This document shows positions 49,635-59,252 of a DNA stretch of 64,000 bases, piece by piece (the stretch's first letter is position 1; each line of letters opens with the position of its first letter). The DNA is taken from positions 1 through 64,000 of the forward strand of contig NZ_JACYFS010000003.1 of assembly GCF_014837145.1 (NCBI RefSeq). Reading direction: 5' to 3'. Both the position numbers and the translations under genes were made by a program. The notes under the pieces are model-generated. The model was given only the letters and a program-made list of their open reading frames with translations. It had not been told where the DNA came from and did not search any database. Origin of the DNA: Chryseobacterium caseinilyticum. Lineage in GTDB: Bacteria; Bacteroidota; Bacteroidia; Flavobacteriales; Weeksellaceae.

Positions 49635-50090
49635 ATGAAAAAATTAATTTTAGCAGCTTTTGCTATGGGAGGTATATTTGCTGTATCTGCACAGACAACA
49701 CCTCAGAAAACAAATACAGGCTCAACCACTGTTACGACTCCATCAACAACTCAGAAAGGCATGACTATTCCCCGAGGAAATCTTAACTCAGATGTGAGAG
49801 GGTTGAATAACAATCAATTAGGCACCGGTAACAATCTGCAGGGAACTGTTAATAACAATATGGGCACCATGAATAACGGAACCATCAATTCTTCCAACCC
49901 AAACGGAACTCTTCCTTTGAGTACAGGTACTGTCGATAATAAAATTTCATCGCCTGGTACGGTTAACATCGGAACTACAGGCAGTCTCAATACAAGCGGA
50001 AATGTAAATACGGGTGTTAACAAGCCCATGCCGGGCTCAGGAACTGTAAATACCACCACGCCGACCACACCTGTAAAAAAGACAAAATAA
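49635..50090 (+). CDS. Low-complexity secreted protein
   Basis: A 151-residue protein with a Sec signal peptide (MKKLILAAFAMGGIFAVSAQ). The mature part consists of Asn, Thr, Gly, Ser and Pro, with loose repeats around NTG, GTVN, GTM and TTP. It may be disordered or a matrix-type protein. Lys-rich end (VKKTK). No T9SS or lipobox. Followed by a terminator. Function unknown. Confidence 0.72.
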   Translation: MKKLILAAFAMGGIFAVSAQTTPQKTNTGSTTVTTPSTTQKGMTIPRGNLNSDVRGLNNNQLGTGNNLQGTVNNNMGTMNNGTINSSNPNGTLPLSTGTVDNKISSPGTVNIGTTGSLNTSGNVNTGVNKPMPGSGTVNTTTPTTPVKKTK

Positions 50091-50111
50091 GACAGTTTTG
50101 TATCACAAAAA

Positions 50112-50140
50112 AAAGCATTGAACTGGACATTCAATGCTTT
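50112..50140 (+). terminator. Terminator of the low-complexity protein gene
   Basis: Stem AAAGCATTGAA / TTCAATGCTTT with a 7-base loop; few T's on the plus strand, A-rich upstream. Confidence 0.6.
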
Positions 50141-50226
50141 CACTTTCACTATTACTTTTTCCCATTTATAATCCCGGGACAGGCTTTATGAAAAAAGGCC
50201 GGGAAAACTTCCCAACCTTTATATTT

Positions 50227-51585
50227 TTATACTACACCCTGAGCCAACATTGCTTCAGCTACTTTTACGAAGCCGGCGATGTTTGCACCTTTCACATAGT
50301 TTACATATCCGTCTTCTTCTTTACCGTAGTCTCTACAAGCCTTGTGGATTCCGATCATAATTTCTTTAAGTCTTGCATCAACTTCTTCTGAAGTCCAGTT
50401 GAGTCTGATTGAATTCTGAGTCATTTCCAAACCAGAAGTAGCTACACCACCTGCGTTTGAAGCTTTCCCTGGAGAGAATAATACTTTATTCTCAAGGAAA
50501 TAGTTGATAGCTTCCAGTGTTGAAGGCATGTTGGCAGCTTCAGTCACACAAAGACAACCGTTTTCAACCAAAAGTTTAGCATCCTCAAAATCAAGCTCAT
50601 TCTGAGTTGCAGAAGGAATTGCAACATCACATTTCACTTCCCAAGGTCGTTTTCCTGCGTGGAAAACAGCTGAAGGATATTGTTTTGCGTAATCTTCAGC
50701 TCTGTTGTTTCCTGAAGCTCTTAATTCAAGAAGGAAATCGATTTTTTCACCATCGATACCGTCTTTATCGTACACATAACCATCAGGTCCGGAAAGTGTA
50801 ACCACTTTACCGCCAAGTTCATGTACTTTTTTAATAACGCCCCACGCAACATTTCCGAAACCTGAAACCGTTACAATTTTATCTTTAAATGTCTGTCCGA
50901 TAGTCTTCAGCATCTGCTCAGCAAAGTAAACAACACCGTATCCTGTAGCTTCAGGACGGATCAGTGAACCACCGTAAGCAAGACCTTTACCGGTAAGAAC
51001 ACCTGTAAATTCGTTTCTCACTTTCTTGTACTGACCGAATAAATATCCGATTTCTCTTGCTCCAACACCGATGTCTCCCGCAGGAACGTCAGTTTCAGGA
51101 CCAATGTGTTTGCACAATTCCGTCATGAAAGCCTGGCAGAAACGCATCACTTCCATATCAGTTTTACCTTGCGGATCAAAGTCTGAACCTCCTTTACCAC
51201 CTCCCATTGGAAGAGTTGTCAAAGAGTTTTTAAATACCTGCTCGAATGCTAAGAATTTAAGTACAGAAAGGTTAACAGTTGGATGAAAACGGATTCCTCC
51301 TTTGTAAGGTCCGATTGCAGAGTTCATCTGGATTCTGAAACCTCTGTTCACCTGAATTTCACCTTTGTCATCAACCCATGGAACTCTGAAAATAATAATT
51401 CTTTCAGCTTCAGCCATTCTTTCAAGAAGCTTCATGCCTGTATATTCTTTTCTCGTTAAGATAAACGGAATTACAGTTACGGCAACTTCTTTTACTGCCT
51501 GTAAAAATTCCGGTTCATTCGGGTTTTTTGCTTCTATCTTAGCAATAAACTCCTGAATTTTCTGGTCAATATTATATTGTTCCAT
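50227..51585 (-). CDS. gdhA: NADP-specific glutamate dehydrogenase
   Basis: A 452-residue enzyme that makes glutamate from 2-oxoglutarate and ammonia with NADPH. Diagnostic parts are RGFRIQMNSAIGPYKGGIRFHP (about 81-102), PMGGGKGGSDFDP with the catalytic Lys (about 126-138), and the Rossmann motif GFGNVAWG (about 238-245). The length fits the hexameric 450-residue NADP type. Driven by a good promoter at 51613-51642. Confidence 0.95.
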   Translation of the reverse strand: MEQYNIDQKIQEFIAKIEAKNPNEPEFLQAVKEVAVTVIPFILTRKEYTGMKLLERMAEAERIIIFRVPWVDDKGEIQVNRGFRIQMNSAIGPYKGGIRFHPTVNLSVLKFLAFEQVFKNSLTTLPMGGGKGGSDFDPQGKTDMEVMRFCQAFMTELCKHIGPETDVPAGDIGVGAREIGYLFGQYKKVRNEFTGVLTGKGLAYGGSLIRPEATGYGVVYFAEQMLKTIGQTFKDKIVTVSGFGNVAWGVIKKVHELGGKVVTLSGPDGYVYDKDGIDGEKIDFLLELRASGNNRAEDYAKQYPSAVFHAGKRPWEVKCDVAIPSATQNELDFEDAKLLVENGCLCVTEAANMPSTLEAINYFLENKVLFSPGKASNAGGVATSGLEMTQNSIRLNWTSEEVDARLKEIMIGIHKACRDYGKEEDGYVNYVKGANIAGFVKVAEAMLAQGVV

Positions 51586-51612
51586 ATTAGGTAAGGTTGA
51601 ATATTATGTCAA

Positions 51613-51642
51613 CAAATTTAATTTTTTTTTCAAGATTCACAA
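51613..51642 (-). promoter_or_regulatory. Promoter of gdhA
   Basis: Minus strand: -33 TTG (51642-51640), 19-base spacer, -7 TAAATTTG (51620-51613), 27 bases before the ATG. Confidence 0.7.
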
Positions 51643-51776
51643 TAGCTTATTTGATATTTGCTGATAATTCAACAATAACGAATACTAATATTATTAAATT
51701 AATAATAACAATCTGAATTTTATTAAAAATTAAATGTTATATCTAAAATAATGAAATATTACGAAATCATTAATTC

Positions 51777-52886
51777 TTATATCGCCAAAAATTGTCTCCC
51801 TGAAAATGATTTTACTTTTCCCAAAAGCTCGAGTTCCAGTATTACAGGCAATAATTTATGTGATGGGAACGATATTTTTTCTGCCAGATCGTCTAATGTT
51901 ACATGCGGATTCTCTCTGATACTTCTGTATATTAATTCCTGATTTTCAGATAATTGAATTGTGACTGTACTGTGTGGAAAAAGCTCTCCTATTATTTCTC
52001 TGGAATCATTAAAACCGATGAGATCCAGCAAATCTTTGATTGTGGAAATTGCCGTTGCCTTATTCTGAAAAATAAGATGATTGCAACCCTGGCTGTATCT
52101 GTCTGAAATTCTTCCGGGAAGTGCAAAAACATCTCTGTTGTAAGTATTTGCAAACGTTGCTGTACTGATAGAACCACCGCCAAAAGCTGTTTCCACAACG
52201 ATTGTGGCTGGAGAAATTCCGGCAATTATTCTGTTTCTCTGAATGAAATTTTCCCGGTCCGGTTTTCTTGAAGAATTAAACTCAGTAAGCAAACCACCAT
52301 CCTGTTCCAGTATTTTGTCTGAAAGCTTTCTGTTTTTTGACGGATAAAAAGTGTGAAAACCATGCGCCAAAACTCCAATGGTGGGAATCTGATGATTCAG
52401 AGACTGCTCATGAACTTCTTTATCAACACCCAACGCCAGCCCACTTACAGAAATATATTGATGTGATTTTGTTTCTTCGAAAAAGTCTTCTATGAATTTT
52501 TTGCCGTATGAAGTAATGTTTCTTGTTCCGACAAGACTTAAGGTATTTAGTTTCGTGTCAAAATTTCCTTTTTGGTAAAGGATTGCGGGAGCATCATCGC
52601 ATTCCTTCAGTAAAAACGGAAGTTCATTCTTATGTCTGAGATTTATTTTAACTGAATTTTTTTCGCAAAACGAAATTTCTTTTTCAGCAAATTTCAGATG
52701 TTCAGCATTTCCTATGTCCGAAACGGTTTTCAGGCCTATCCCGTCTGTTTTGCTGAGTTCTTTTTTTGAAAATTTCCAGACATTCTCTGCAGTTCCGAAG
52801 CGGCGAACCAGTTTCAGAAAGTTGATATCTCCTATAAAATTGCACTCCCGCAGCGCAATAGAATACAGTTGCTCTTCTGTGTACAT
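51777..52886 (-). CDS. dprA: DNA-processing protein DprA
   Basis: A 369-residue protein that loads RecA on incoming single-stranded DNA in natural transformation. The Rossmann-fold DprA domain shows SLVGTRNITSYGKKF (about 118-132), SGLALGVDKEVHEQSL (about 149-164), GVLAHGFHTFYPSKNR, and PDRENFIQRNRIIAGISPATIVVE. A C-terminal winged-helix-like part follows (about 290-369). The start at 52886 (MYTEEQLY) is favoured because a longer frame opens with TTG and a -7 box TAAATTTG lies at 52911-52904. The upstream gene is a rhomboid protease. Confidence 0.93.
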   Translation of the reverse strand: MYTEEQLYSIALRECNFIGDINFLKLVRRFGTAENVWKFSKKELSKTDGIGLKTVSDIGNAEHLKFAEKEISFCEKNSVKINLRHKNELPFLLKECDDAPAILYQKGNFDTKLNTLSLVGTRNITSYGKKFIEDFFEETKSHQYISVSGLALGVDKEVHEQSLNHQIPTIGVLAHGFHTFYPSKNRKLSDKILEQDGGLLTEFNSSRKPDRENFIQRNRIIAGISPATIVVETAFGGGSISTATFANTYNRDVFALPGRISDRYSQGCNHLIFQNKATAISTIKDLLDLIGFNDSREIIGELFPHSTVTIQLSENQELIYRSIRENPHVTLDDLAEKISFPSHKLLPVILELELLGKVKSFSGRQFLAI

Positions 52887-52903
52887 TTGTGTTTTATTTT
52901 CAT

Positions 52904-52911
52904 CAAATTTA
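52904..52911 (-). promoter_or_regulatory. -7 box of dprA
   Basis: Minus strand TAAATTTG, starting just after the rhomboid stop codon; start near 52897, leader about 11 bases. Confidence 0.5.
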
Positions 52912-52916
52912 ATCAA

Positions 52917-53690
52917 TTAAGATTTATTTTTTCTTAAATCTTCCAGATAATCCCAAATATCTTCTCTTTTTTGATACGGAAGTTCCAGAAAGTCGTCGGG
53001 ATGATTTTCTTTATATTCCTGCCACAGCTTGTCATCTTTTTCGCTGTAATAATTTGGAAATTCCCAAATGTATTTTTTCTTTTTTTCACCTGATTTTTTA
53101 AATGAGTATGCCAAAACACTTCCTACAATAGCTCCTGCAGAATGTGCCTGCCACGAGATTTTACTGGGCTCAAGCATTTCACTGAACATTTCTTCAGGAA
53201 ACATTCCCCAGATCAGACTACCATAATACAGGACCACCAGAAGTGAAATTGTCAGTAATTTCATATTCCATCTGAAAACACCGCTGAAGAACAGGAAGAA
53301 CGCCAGAACATACACTACTCCACTGGCACCAATGGTACAGGTGTAAGTATATTCGCCAGTAAGAATATCAATCGGAGGAAGTATCCAGACTAAAAAACCA
53401 GCTAAGATCCACCCGATTACAAATACTTTATTGGCGACTTCAGGGTAAAACTGATAAAGAAGAAACATCAGAATCCCAATCGGAATAGAATTGCTTACAA
53501 TATGATCTATATTTCCGTGAAGAAGCGGTGCCGTGATAATTCCTAAAAGACCTTCCGGCAGGAGAGGAATAATTGCGCCGAAACAGCTGTCAAAAAAGCC
53601 ATTCATCTGCAGCAGATATCCAAACCACATCGCAGCCAGCATCAAAAGCGGGTAAAGCAAAGCCTTTTTTGAAATTACATTATTAATCAT
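52917..53690 (-). CDS. Rhomboid family intramembrane serine protease
   Basis: A 257-residue inner-membrane protein of about six helices with the catalytic pair Ser123 (TIGASGVVYVLAFF) and His183 (QAHSAGAIVG) and the oxyanion motif HGNIDHIVSN (58-67). It would cut membrane proteins within or next to their helices. The C-terminal tail (200-257) is charged and cytoplasmic. Followed by dprA with a -7 box in between. Confidence 0.9.
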   Translation of the reverse strand: MINNVISKKALLYPLLMLAAMWFGYLLQMNGFFDSCFGAIIPLLPEGLLGIITAPLLHGNIDHIVSNSIPIGILMFLLYQFYPEVANKVFVIGWILAGFLVWILPPIDILTGEYTYTCTIGASGVVYVLAFFLFFSGVFRWNMKLLTISLLVVLYYGSLIWGMFPEEMFSEMLEPSKISWQAHSAGAIVGSVLAYSFKKSGEKKKKYIWEFPNYYSEKDDKLWQEYKENHPDDFLELPYQKREDIWDYLEDLRKNKS

Positions 53691-53889
53691 ACCTCTTAGC
53701 TCACAAAACGAAAGCCACGCATAAATTTCGGAAATTTTGGCTTTTATTTTATGTTTTTAAATATTATTCAGACAGAAAGTTATTAATTATCAAAATGTTT
53801 ACTGTTATGAATTACTGATTTTCGAAAATTTAAATTTATCTCCAAATTTTTTCATAAAGGTCTGATAAACCGGTCAATTTATATATTCT

Positions 53890-53897
53890 TATTTTTG
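53890..53897 (+). promoter_or_regulatory. -7 box of the DUF3078 gene
   Basis: TATTTTTG followed by CACC, 26 bases before the ATG; no clear -33. Confidence 0.5.
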
Positions 53898-53923
53898 CAC
53901 CGAACAAATTATAAGTAAGAATT

Positions 53924-54856
53924 ATGAGGAAGTTTTTTCTGCTATTTTTGATGTACACAGGATTGATGATGAATGCCCAGGTTATAATAAGCGATTCCAT
54001 GGCAGTAGATACCATTAAAAAACCGAGACACTGGTCCATAACTGCTAAAAACAGTCTGATGTTTAATCAGGCCGCATTCTCCAATTGGGTGGGCGGTGGC
54101 GCCAACAATGTAGGATGGCTTGCAAGTGCCAATTACAATCTCGTTTATGAAAACGGCCGTAACCTTTGGGAGAATATCATCATCATGAATTACGGACAAA
54201 ACACCACCAAAGGTATCGGAACAAGAAAAACGCAGGATGTCCTTAATATTTCCACCAACTACGGTCTTCAGTTTTCCAAAAGCTGGTATGTGTCTACAGG
54301 AGCGAGTGTTCTTTCACAGTTTTCAGGCGGTTTTGAAGACGGAAATAATCCTGAAGCAAAAAAGATTTCAAATTTTATGGCGCCAGGATATGTGAATGCC
54401 GGGCTCGGGATCACCTACAGACCTAATGAAAACCTTACTGTTACAATGCGACCTGTCAACGGCAGATTCACTTTTGTACTTGATAAAGAACTGCAGGTTG
54501 CCGGAACATACGATTTAAAATCAGATGGTGATTTTTTCCTGATGCAGATGGGTTTTCTGGGATCCGCGATCTATAAAGTAAAACTGATGGAGAATATCGA
54601 AATGACCAACACTGGTTCTATCTTCTCAAATTATCTCGAAAATCCTGATCACATGGTCTTATCCTACAACATGCTTCTGAATATGAAAATCAACAGATTT
54701 ATCTCATCAATTGTAACTCTGGATTTGATGTATGATCATAACCAGATCAGAAAAACCCAGCTGAAACAGACTTTAGGGGTCGGCGTTGCATACAATATTG
54801 ATAACGGAGTAAAAAGATCTGACAGGAAAGACAGCCAGTTCTGGCTGAAGAAATAA
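53924..54856 (+). CDS. DUF3078 outer-membrane beta-barrel protein
   Basis: A 310-residue protein with a Sec signal peptide (MRKFFLLFLMYTGLMMNAQ). It has the DUF3078 marks WSITAKNSLMFNQAAFSNWVGGGANNVGWLAS (about 37-68), then paired beta strands ending in aromatic residues, consistent with an outer-membrane barrel. The end carries LDLMYDHNQIRKTQLKQTLGVGVAYNI. Found throughout Bacteroidota, function unknown. Terminator downstream. Confidence 0.9.
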   Translation: MRKFFLLFLMYTGLMMNAQVIISDSMAVDTIKKPRHWSITAKNSLMFNQAAFSNWVGGGANNVGWLASANYNLVYENGRNLWENIIIMNYGQNTTKGIGTRKTQDVLNISTNYGLQFSKSWYVSTGASVLSQFSGGFEDGNNPEAKKISNFMAPGYVNAGLGITYRPNENLTVTMRPVNGRFTFVLDKELQVAGTYDLKSDGDFFLMQMGFLGSAIYKVKLMENIEMTNTGSIFSNYLENPDHMVLSYNMLLNMKINRFISSIVTLDLMYDHNQIRKTQLKQTLGVGVAYNIDNGVKRSDRKDSQFWLKK

Positions 54857-54870
54857 ATTGCATCAAATAA

Positions 54871-54906
54871 AAACAGGCAGCCTCAAAAGGGACTGCCTGT
54901 TTTTTA
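54871..54906. terminator. Bidirectional terminator between convergent genes
   Basis: Stem AAACAGGCAG / CTGCCTGTTT with a T run; serves the DUF3078 gene and perhaps the suf operon from the other side. Confidence 0.88.
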
Positions 54907-54923
54907 TATAAGATTTATTTGAA

Positions 54924-56231
54924 TTAAAATTCCATTGTAACTTCAAGTTTCTCAGCCAAAAGCTGCTCGATTTTTACTTTTAACGGCTCAATGTCGATGT
55001 TCTGCATTGCGTCATTGGCAAAAGCGTAAAGCAATAATGCCTGTGCTTCTTTTTTAGAAATTCCTCTTGCTCTTAAATAAAACAAAGCATCTTTATTCAA
55101 CTGACCAACCGTACAACCGTGAGAACACTTCACATCGTCTGCGAAAATCTCCAGCTGAGGCTTGGTGTCAATCGTAGCACCTTCGCTGAGTAAAACGTTG
55201 TTGTTTTGCTGGTAAGCGTTGGTCTTTTGGGCAATTTTATTTACAAATACTTTTCCGTTGAAAACCCCGTGAGATTTATCTTTGAAAATACCTTTGTAAT
55301 TCTGGTAACTCCGACAGTTTGGAGTATTGTGGTGAACCGCCGTGTGGTGATCGACCAACTGATCTTTCCCGATTATGGTGATTCCGTTCATGAAAGAGTT
55401 GATATTTTCTCCGTTATGAATAAAATCAAGATTGTTTCTGATGATTTTCCCTCCGAATGTGAACGTATTTACCGTCGTTAAGCTGTCTCTTTCCTGTTTC
55501 GCAAATGTATGATCTACCAGATAAGAAGTATCGCTGTCGTTCTGAATTTTGTGCCAGTCGGCTTTTGCATTCTGATAAGTGAAAATTTCAGTTACCGAAT
55601 TGGTAAACACAAAACTTTCGTCAAAATTATGGTGACTTTCAATGATTTCAACTTTTGCTCCTTCTTCTACGATTAATAAATTTCTCGTGTTGTAGAATGT
55701 GTTTTCTTCCTGATTTTGGGAAAGATAAAAAACATGAATCGGTTTTTCGATGATCACATTTTTCGGAACTTTTAAAAAGAATCCGTATTTGCAGTACGCC
55801 TGATTTAAATTGGTAAAAGCTAAATCTTTTGCAGCAATTGTATTAAAATATTTATCGAAAACATCTTTATGATTCTCGTCATTCAAAGCGTAATTGAAAG
55901 ACAGAAATTCTGCATTTTCGATAGAAATGTTTGAAAGCTCTTTACGAAGCTGGCCATTCACAAAAACAATCCAGTCAAAATTTTCTTCTCCCAAATGCAG
56001 CTCATCAAGCTGTTCTTTGGTGATGTTGTGACTTTCTTTCGGGAAAAAATTGTAATCTTTCTCCGTTATTTCTTTGAGGTTGGTATACTTGTATTCTTCG
56101 TCTTTCTTTGTAGGAAAACCTTTGACTGCAAATTTCTGAAGCGCCGTTTTTCTGTCGTCATCTAAAAATCTGTGACGCAGACTCTCCAAAAATTCACTGT
56201 GATTTTCTATTGTTTGATCGTATAAAGCCAT
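54924..56231 (-). CDS. sufD: Fe-S cluster assembly protein SufD
   Basis: A 435-residue scaffold protein that pairs with SufB in the SufBC2D complex. The C-terminal core has AVHHNTPNCRSYQNYKGI (about 307-324), GKVFVNKIAQKTNAYQQNNNVLLSE, and CSHGCTVGQLNKDALFYLRARGIS with the conserved His. The start at 56231 (MALYDQTI) is preferred; ATG 56249 and GTG 56252 in frame are alternatives. It lies 114 bases downstream of sufC, a larger gap than between the other suf genes. Confidence 0.93.
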   Translation of the reverse strand: MALYDQTIENHSEFLESLRHRFLDDDRKTALQKFAVKGFPTKKDEEYKYTNLKEITEKDYNFFPKESHNITKEQLDELHLGEENFDWIVFVNGQLRKELSNISIENAEFLSFNYALNDENHKDVFDKYFNTIAAKDLAFTNLNQAYCKYGFFLKVPKNVIIEKPIHVFYLSQNQEENTFYNTRNLLIVEEGAKVEIIESHHNFDESFVFTNSVTEIFTYQNAKADWHKIQNDSDTSYLVDHTFAKQERDSLTTVNTFTFGGKIIRNNLDFIHNGENINSFMNGITIIGKDQLVDHHTAVHHNTPNCRSYQNYKGIFKDKSHGVFNGKVFVNKIAQKTNAYQQNNNVLLSEGATIDTKPQLEIFADDVKCSHGCTVGQLNKDALFYLRARGISKKEAQALLLYAFANDAMQNIDIEPLKVKIEQLLAEKLEVTMEF

Positions 56232-56345
56232 TACTGATATTTCGGCCATCACACCTTTATTATAAATTTAATTTGTATCAATACCGCAGTTTCTCACTGC
56301 ATTTTTGACTAAGGATTGATAAAAAACTTAACCAAAAATATATTA

Positions 56346-57089
56346 TTAGTTAAGCAACCAGTCGTATCCCTTGCTTTCCAATTCTAAAGCTAAAGATTTA
56401 TCACCTGTTTTAATGATTTTTCCGTTCGCTAAAACGTGTACATAATCAGGCTCAATATAATTCAGCAATCTCTGGTAGTGCGTAATCAAAAGAACTGCAT
56501 TTCCTTCGTTTTTAAACTGGTTTACACCGTCTGCAACGATTCTCAAAGCATCAATATCCAATCCAGAATCGGTTTCATCAAGAATAGCCAGTTTAGGATT
56601 CAGCATCATCATCTGGAATATCTCATTTCTTTTCTTTTCACCTCCCGAAAATCCTTCGTTTAATGATCTTGAAAGGAAATCTTTTTTAATTCCAAGCTTT
56701 TCAGATTTTTCGCGAATCATGGCCAGCATTTCTTTCGCAGGCATATCTTCAAATCCGTTGGCTTTTCTGTTTTCGTTTAAAGCAGCTTTAATGAAATTCG
56801 TCACAGAAACTCCCGGAATTTCTACTGGATATTGAAAAGAAAGGAAAATTCCTTTGTGCGCTCTCTCTTCAGGAGCATCTTCAATAATGTTTTCACCTTG
56901 AAAAATGATTTCGCCTTCCGTCACTTCGTAATCTTCTTTTCCTGCGATTACAGAAGAAAGCGTAGATTTTCCGGCACCGTTGGGTCCCATGATCGCATGA
57001 ACTTCGCCCGGCTTGATTTCAAGATTGATACCTTTTAATATTTGTGCGCCATCTTCAATTCTGGCATGTAAGTTTTTAATGTTTAACAT
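56346..57089 (-). CDS. sufC: Fe-S cluster assembly ATPase SufC
   Basis: A 247-residue ABC-type ATPase: Walker A GPNGAGKS (35-42), Q-loop SFQYPVEIPGVSV, signature LNEGFSGGEKKRNE, Walker B LAILDETDSGLDID and switch His in LLITHYQRLL. It drives SufBD in building Fe-S clusters. It starts 6 bases after the stop of a toxin-type gene, so the toxin-antitoxin module lies between sufB and sufC on one transcript. Confidence 0.95.
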   Translation of the reverse strand: MLNIKNLHARIEDGAQILKGINLEIKPGEVHAIMGPNGAGKSTLSSVIAGKEDYEVTEGEIIFQGENIIEDAPEERAHKGIFLSFQYPVEIPGVSVTNFIKAALNENRKANGFEDMPAKEMLAMIREKSEKLGIKKDFLSRSLNEGFSGGEKKRNEIFQMMMLNPKLAILDETDSGLDIDALRIVADGVNQFKNEGNAVLLITHYQRLLNYIEPDYVHVLANGKIIKTGDKSLALELESKGYDWLLN

Positions 57090-57095
57090 ACTTTT

Positions 57096-57366
57096 TTATT
57101 CGTAGTGTCCTTTTAAAGACAAAATATTTAATATTTCTATTGTATTCTCTTCGGTAATTTGATAAATTATCCTGTGCTCTTTATCAATTCTCCTTGACCA
57201 GGTTCCAGATAAATTATATTTCAAAGGTTCTGGTTTTCCAATTCCTTCATAAGGACTAGTTTGGATGGAACGAATAAGCTGCGAAATCTTTTTCAAAATA
57301 ATTTTGTTTCCTGATTTCTGCCAAAAAAGCAAATCACTTTTTGCTTTATTAGAATATTATTTCCAT
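57096..57366 (-). pseudogene. YoeB/Txe-type toxin with an N-terminal frameshift
   Basis: A RelE-superfamily ribosome-dependent mRNA endonuclease in relatives. Residues GIGKPEPLKYNLSGTWSRR, HRIIYQI and the end KGHYE are highly typical of YoeB/Txe, including the C-terminal His-Tyr. The likely start, ATG at 57366, overlaps the antitoxin stop and reads MEIIF then TAA. The expected next residues SNKAKSDLLFWQK are present directly after it in another frame, so one base was gained or two lost. Without a frameshift event only a TTG at 57332 could start a 78-residue product that lacks the first strand. Probably inactive; a sequencing error is the alternative. Confidence 0.78.
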
Positions 57367-57566
57367 AAAGCATCCAGTTCTTCAAGGGTCATTTTCGTAC
57401 CTTTCCCTTCTTCTATTTCTTTTTGAGCATCCAAAATCTTCTTTACAAACTCTGGATTGTACGGACTTTGTTCTTCCTTTTTTTCAATTTCAAAGCCCAA
57501 TGCTTTTGCCAGTGATTTAATCACTTCAAAATCTTTTTTCTTCAAATTTTTCAGAACAACTTCCAT
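57357..57566 (-). CDS. Antitoxin of the YoeB/Txe-type module
   Basis: A 69-residue protein. Residues 1-33 (MEVVLKNLKKKDFEVIKSLAKALG) are a basic, probably DNA-binding or dimerising part; the end SPYNPEFVKKILDAQKEIEEGKGTKMTLEELDALWK resembles antitoxins that cap Txe/YoeB toxins in Bacteroidota. The frame is intact. It starts 30 bases after sufB and its end overlaps the toxin ATG by 10 bases (TTATGGAAATAA), the usual coupling of such pairs. With the toxin damaged it may be kept only as a rider on the suf transcript or as a protector against related toxins. Confidence 0.82.
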   Translation of the reverse strand: MEVVLKNLKKKDFEVIKSLAKALGFEIEKKEEQSPYNPEFVKKILDAQKEIEEGKGTKMTLEELDALWK

Positions 57567-57596
57567 AATTTAAATTTTATTTAAAATTACGAAATT

Positions 57597-59045
57597 CTAT
57601 CCTACAGAACCTTCCAAAGAAATTTCCAGTAATTTCTGAGCTTCGATGGCAAACTCCATTGGTAATTTATTTAAAACTTCTTTACTGAAACCATTTACAA
57701 TTAAAGCAATTGCTCTTTCTGTGTCGATTCCTCTCTGGTTACAGTAGAAAATCTGATCTTCACCGATTTTTGAAGTCGTAGCTTCGTGCTCCAGCTGAGC
57801 TGTTGGATCTTTAATTTCGATGTAAGGGAAAGTGTGCGCTCCACATTCGTTACCCATCAATAATGAGTCACACTGTGAGAAGTTTCTCGCCCCTTTTGCG
57901 GAAGGCATTACTTTTACCAGTCCTCTGTACGAATTTTGAGATTTTCCTGCAGAAATTCCTTTAGAAATAATGGTTGATTTTGTATTTCTACCGATGTGGA
58001 TCATCTTTGTACCGGTATCGGCATACTGATGATTATTGGTCACGGCGATAGAGTAAAACTCACCGATCGAACCGTCACCTTTTAAGATGCAAGAAGGATA
58101 TTTCCATGTTACTGCAGAACCTGTTTCTACCTGCGTCCATGAGATTTTCGCTTTGGTTTCGCACAATCCTCTTTTGGTTACAAAGTTGAAAACTCCACCT
58201 TTACCTTCTTCATTTCCAGGATACCAGTTCTGAACAGTTGAATATTTAATTTCGGCATTATCCAAAGCAATCAATTCAACAACCGCAGCGTGAAGCTGGT
58301 TTTCGTCTCTTGACGGAGCGGTACAGCCTTCAAGATAAGAAACATAACTTCCTTCATCTGCAATTACAAGCGTTCTTTCAAACTGGCCTGTTCCAGACTG
58401 ATTGATACGGAAATAAGTGGATAATTCCATCGGGCATCTTACTCCTTTTGGAATGTAGCAGAAACTTCCGTCAGAAAATACTGCGGAATTTAATGCTGCA
58501 TAGAAATTGTCTCCTCTAGGAACTACTTTTCCAAGATATTTTTTAACCAAATCCGGATGATTCTTAATCGCTTCGGAAATTGAACAGAAAATAATTCCTT
58601 TTTCTGCTAAAGTATCCTGAAATGTCGTTTTTACAGAGATAGAATCTATTACAATATCAACGGCAACATTGGAAAGTCTTTTCTGCTCTTCAATGTTGAT
58701 TCCTAATTTGGCAAAAGTTGCCAATAATTCAGGGTCCACTTCATCTAAGCTTGCCAGTTCCGGTTTAGCTTTCGGTGCGGCGTAATATTTTATCGCCTGA
58801 AAATCCGGTTTTTGATATTTGATGTTTGCCCATTCAGGCTCTGTCATTTTCAGCCAGATTCTGAAAGATTCCAAACGCCATTCTGTCATCCATTCCGGCT
58901 CTTCTTTTTTAGCAGAAATAGCACGGACGATGTCTTCGTTTAAACCTGTCGGGAAATCCTCGTAATCGATCTTGGTTTCCCAGCCGAATTCGTATTTTTT
59001 ATTTTCTAAATCGACTCTTAAGTCGTCTTCAGTATATTTACTCAT
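57597..59045 (-). CDS. sufB: Fe-S cluster assembly protein SufB
   Basis: A 482-residue scaffold on which Fe-S clusters are built with SufC and SufD. Typical blocks are [21 protein letters not shown] (about 196-216), [20 protein letters not shown] (about 239-258) with the key Cys, and [21 protein letters not shown] plus [10 protein letters not shown]. Full length. Upstream are a 207-base gap and sufA. Downstream is the toxin-antitoxin module, then sufC. Confidence 0.96.
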   Translation of the reverse strand: MSKYTEDDLRVDLENKKYEFGWETKIDYEDFPTGLNEDIVRAISAKKEEPEWMTEWRLESFRIWLKMTEPEWANIKYQKPDFQAIKYYAAPKAKPELASLDEVDPELLATFAKLGINIEEQKRLSNVAVDIVIDSISVKTTFQDTLAEKGIIFCSISEAIKNHPDLVKKYLGKVVPRGDNFYAALNSAVFSDGSFCYIPKGVRCPMELSTYFRINQSGTGQFERTLVIADEGSYVSYLEGCTAPSRDENQLHAAVVELIALDNAEIKYSTVQNWYPGNEEGKGGVFNFVTKRGLCETKAKISWTQVETGSAVTWKYPSCILKGDGSIGEFYSIAVTNNHQYADTGTKMIHIGRNTKSTIISKGISAGKSQNSYRGLVKVMPSAKGARNFSQCDSLLMGNECGAHTFPYIEIKDPTAQLEHEATTSKIGEDQIFYCNQRGIDTERAIALIVNGFSKEVLNKLPMEFAIEAQKLLEISLEGSVG

Positions 59046-59252
59046 AATCAGTATTCAAAATCCAAAACCCAAAATTCTGAATTTCTGAATTAATTTTATC
59101 TGTATTAAATGTAGAAACTTTAAAAATCAATTTCCAATGATAAAGTCTCCGTTTTTTTAAGCTTTCGCTTTTTATTTAAAATCAAACTTTCATGTCTGAT
59201 TCATATACAATTGAGCATCATCTCAATTTTGAACTTTAAACCTCAATTTTAA

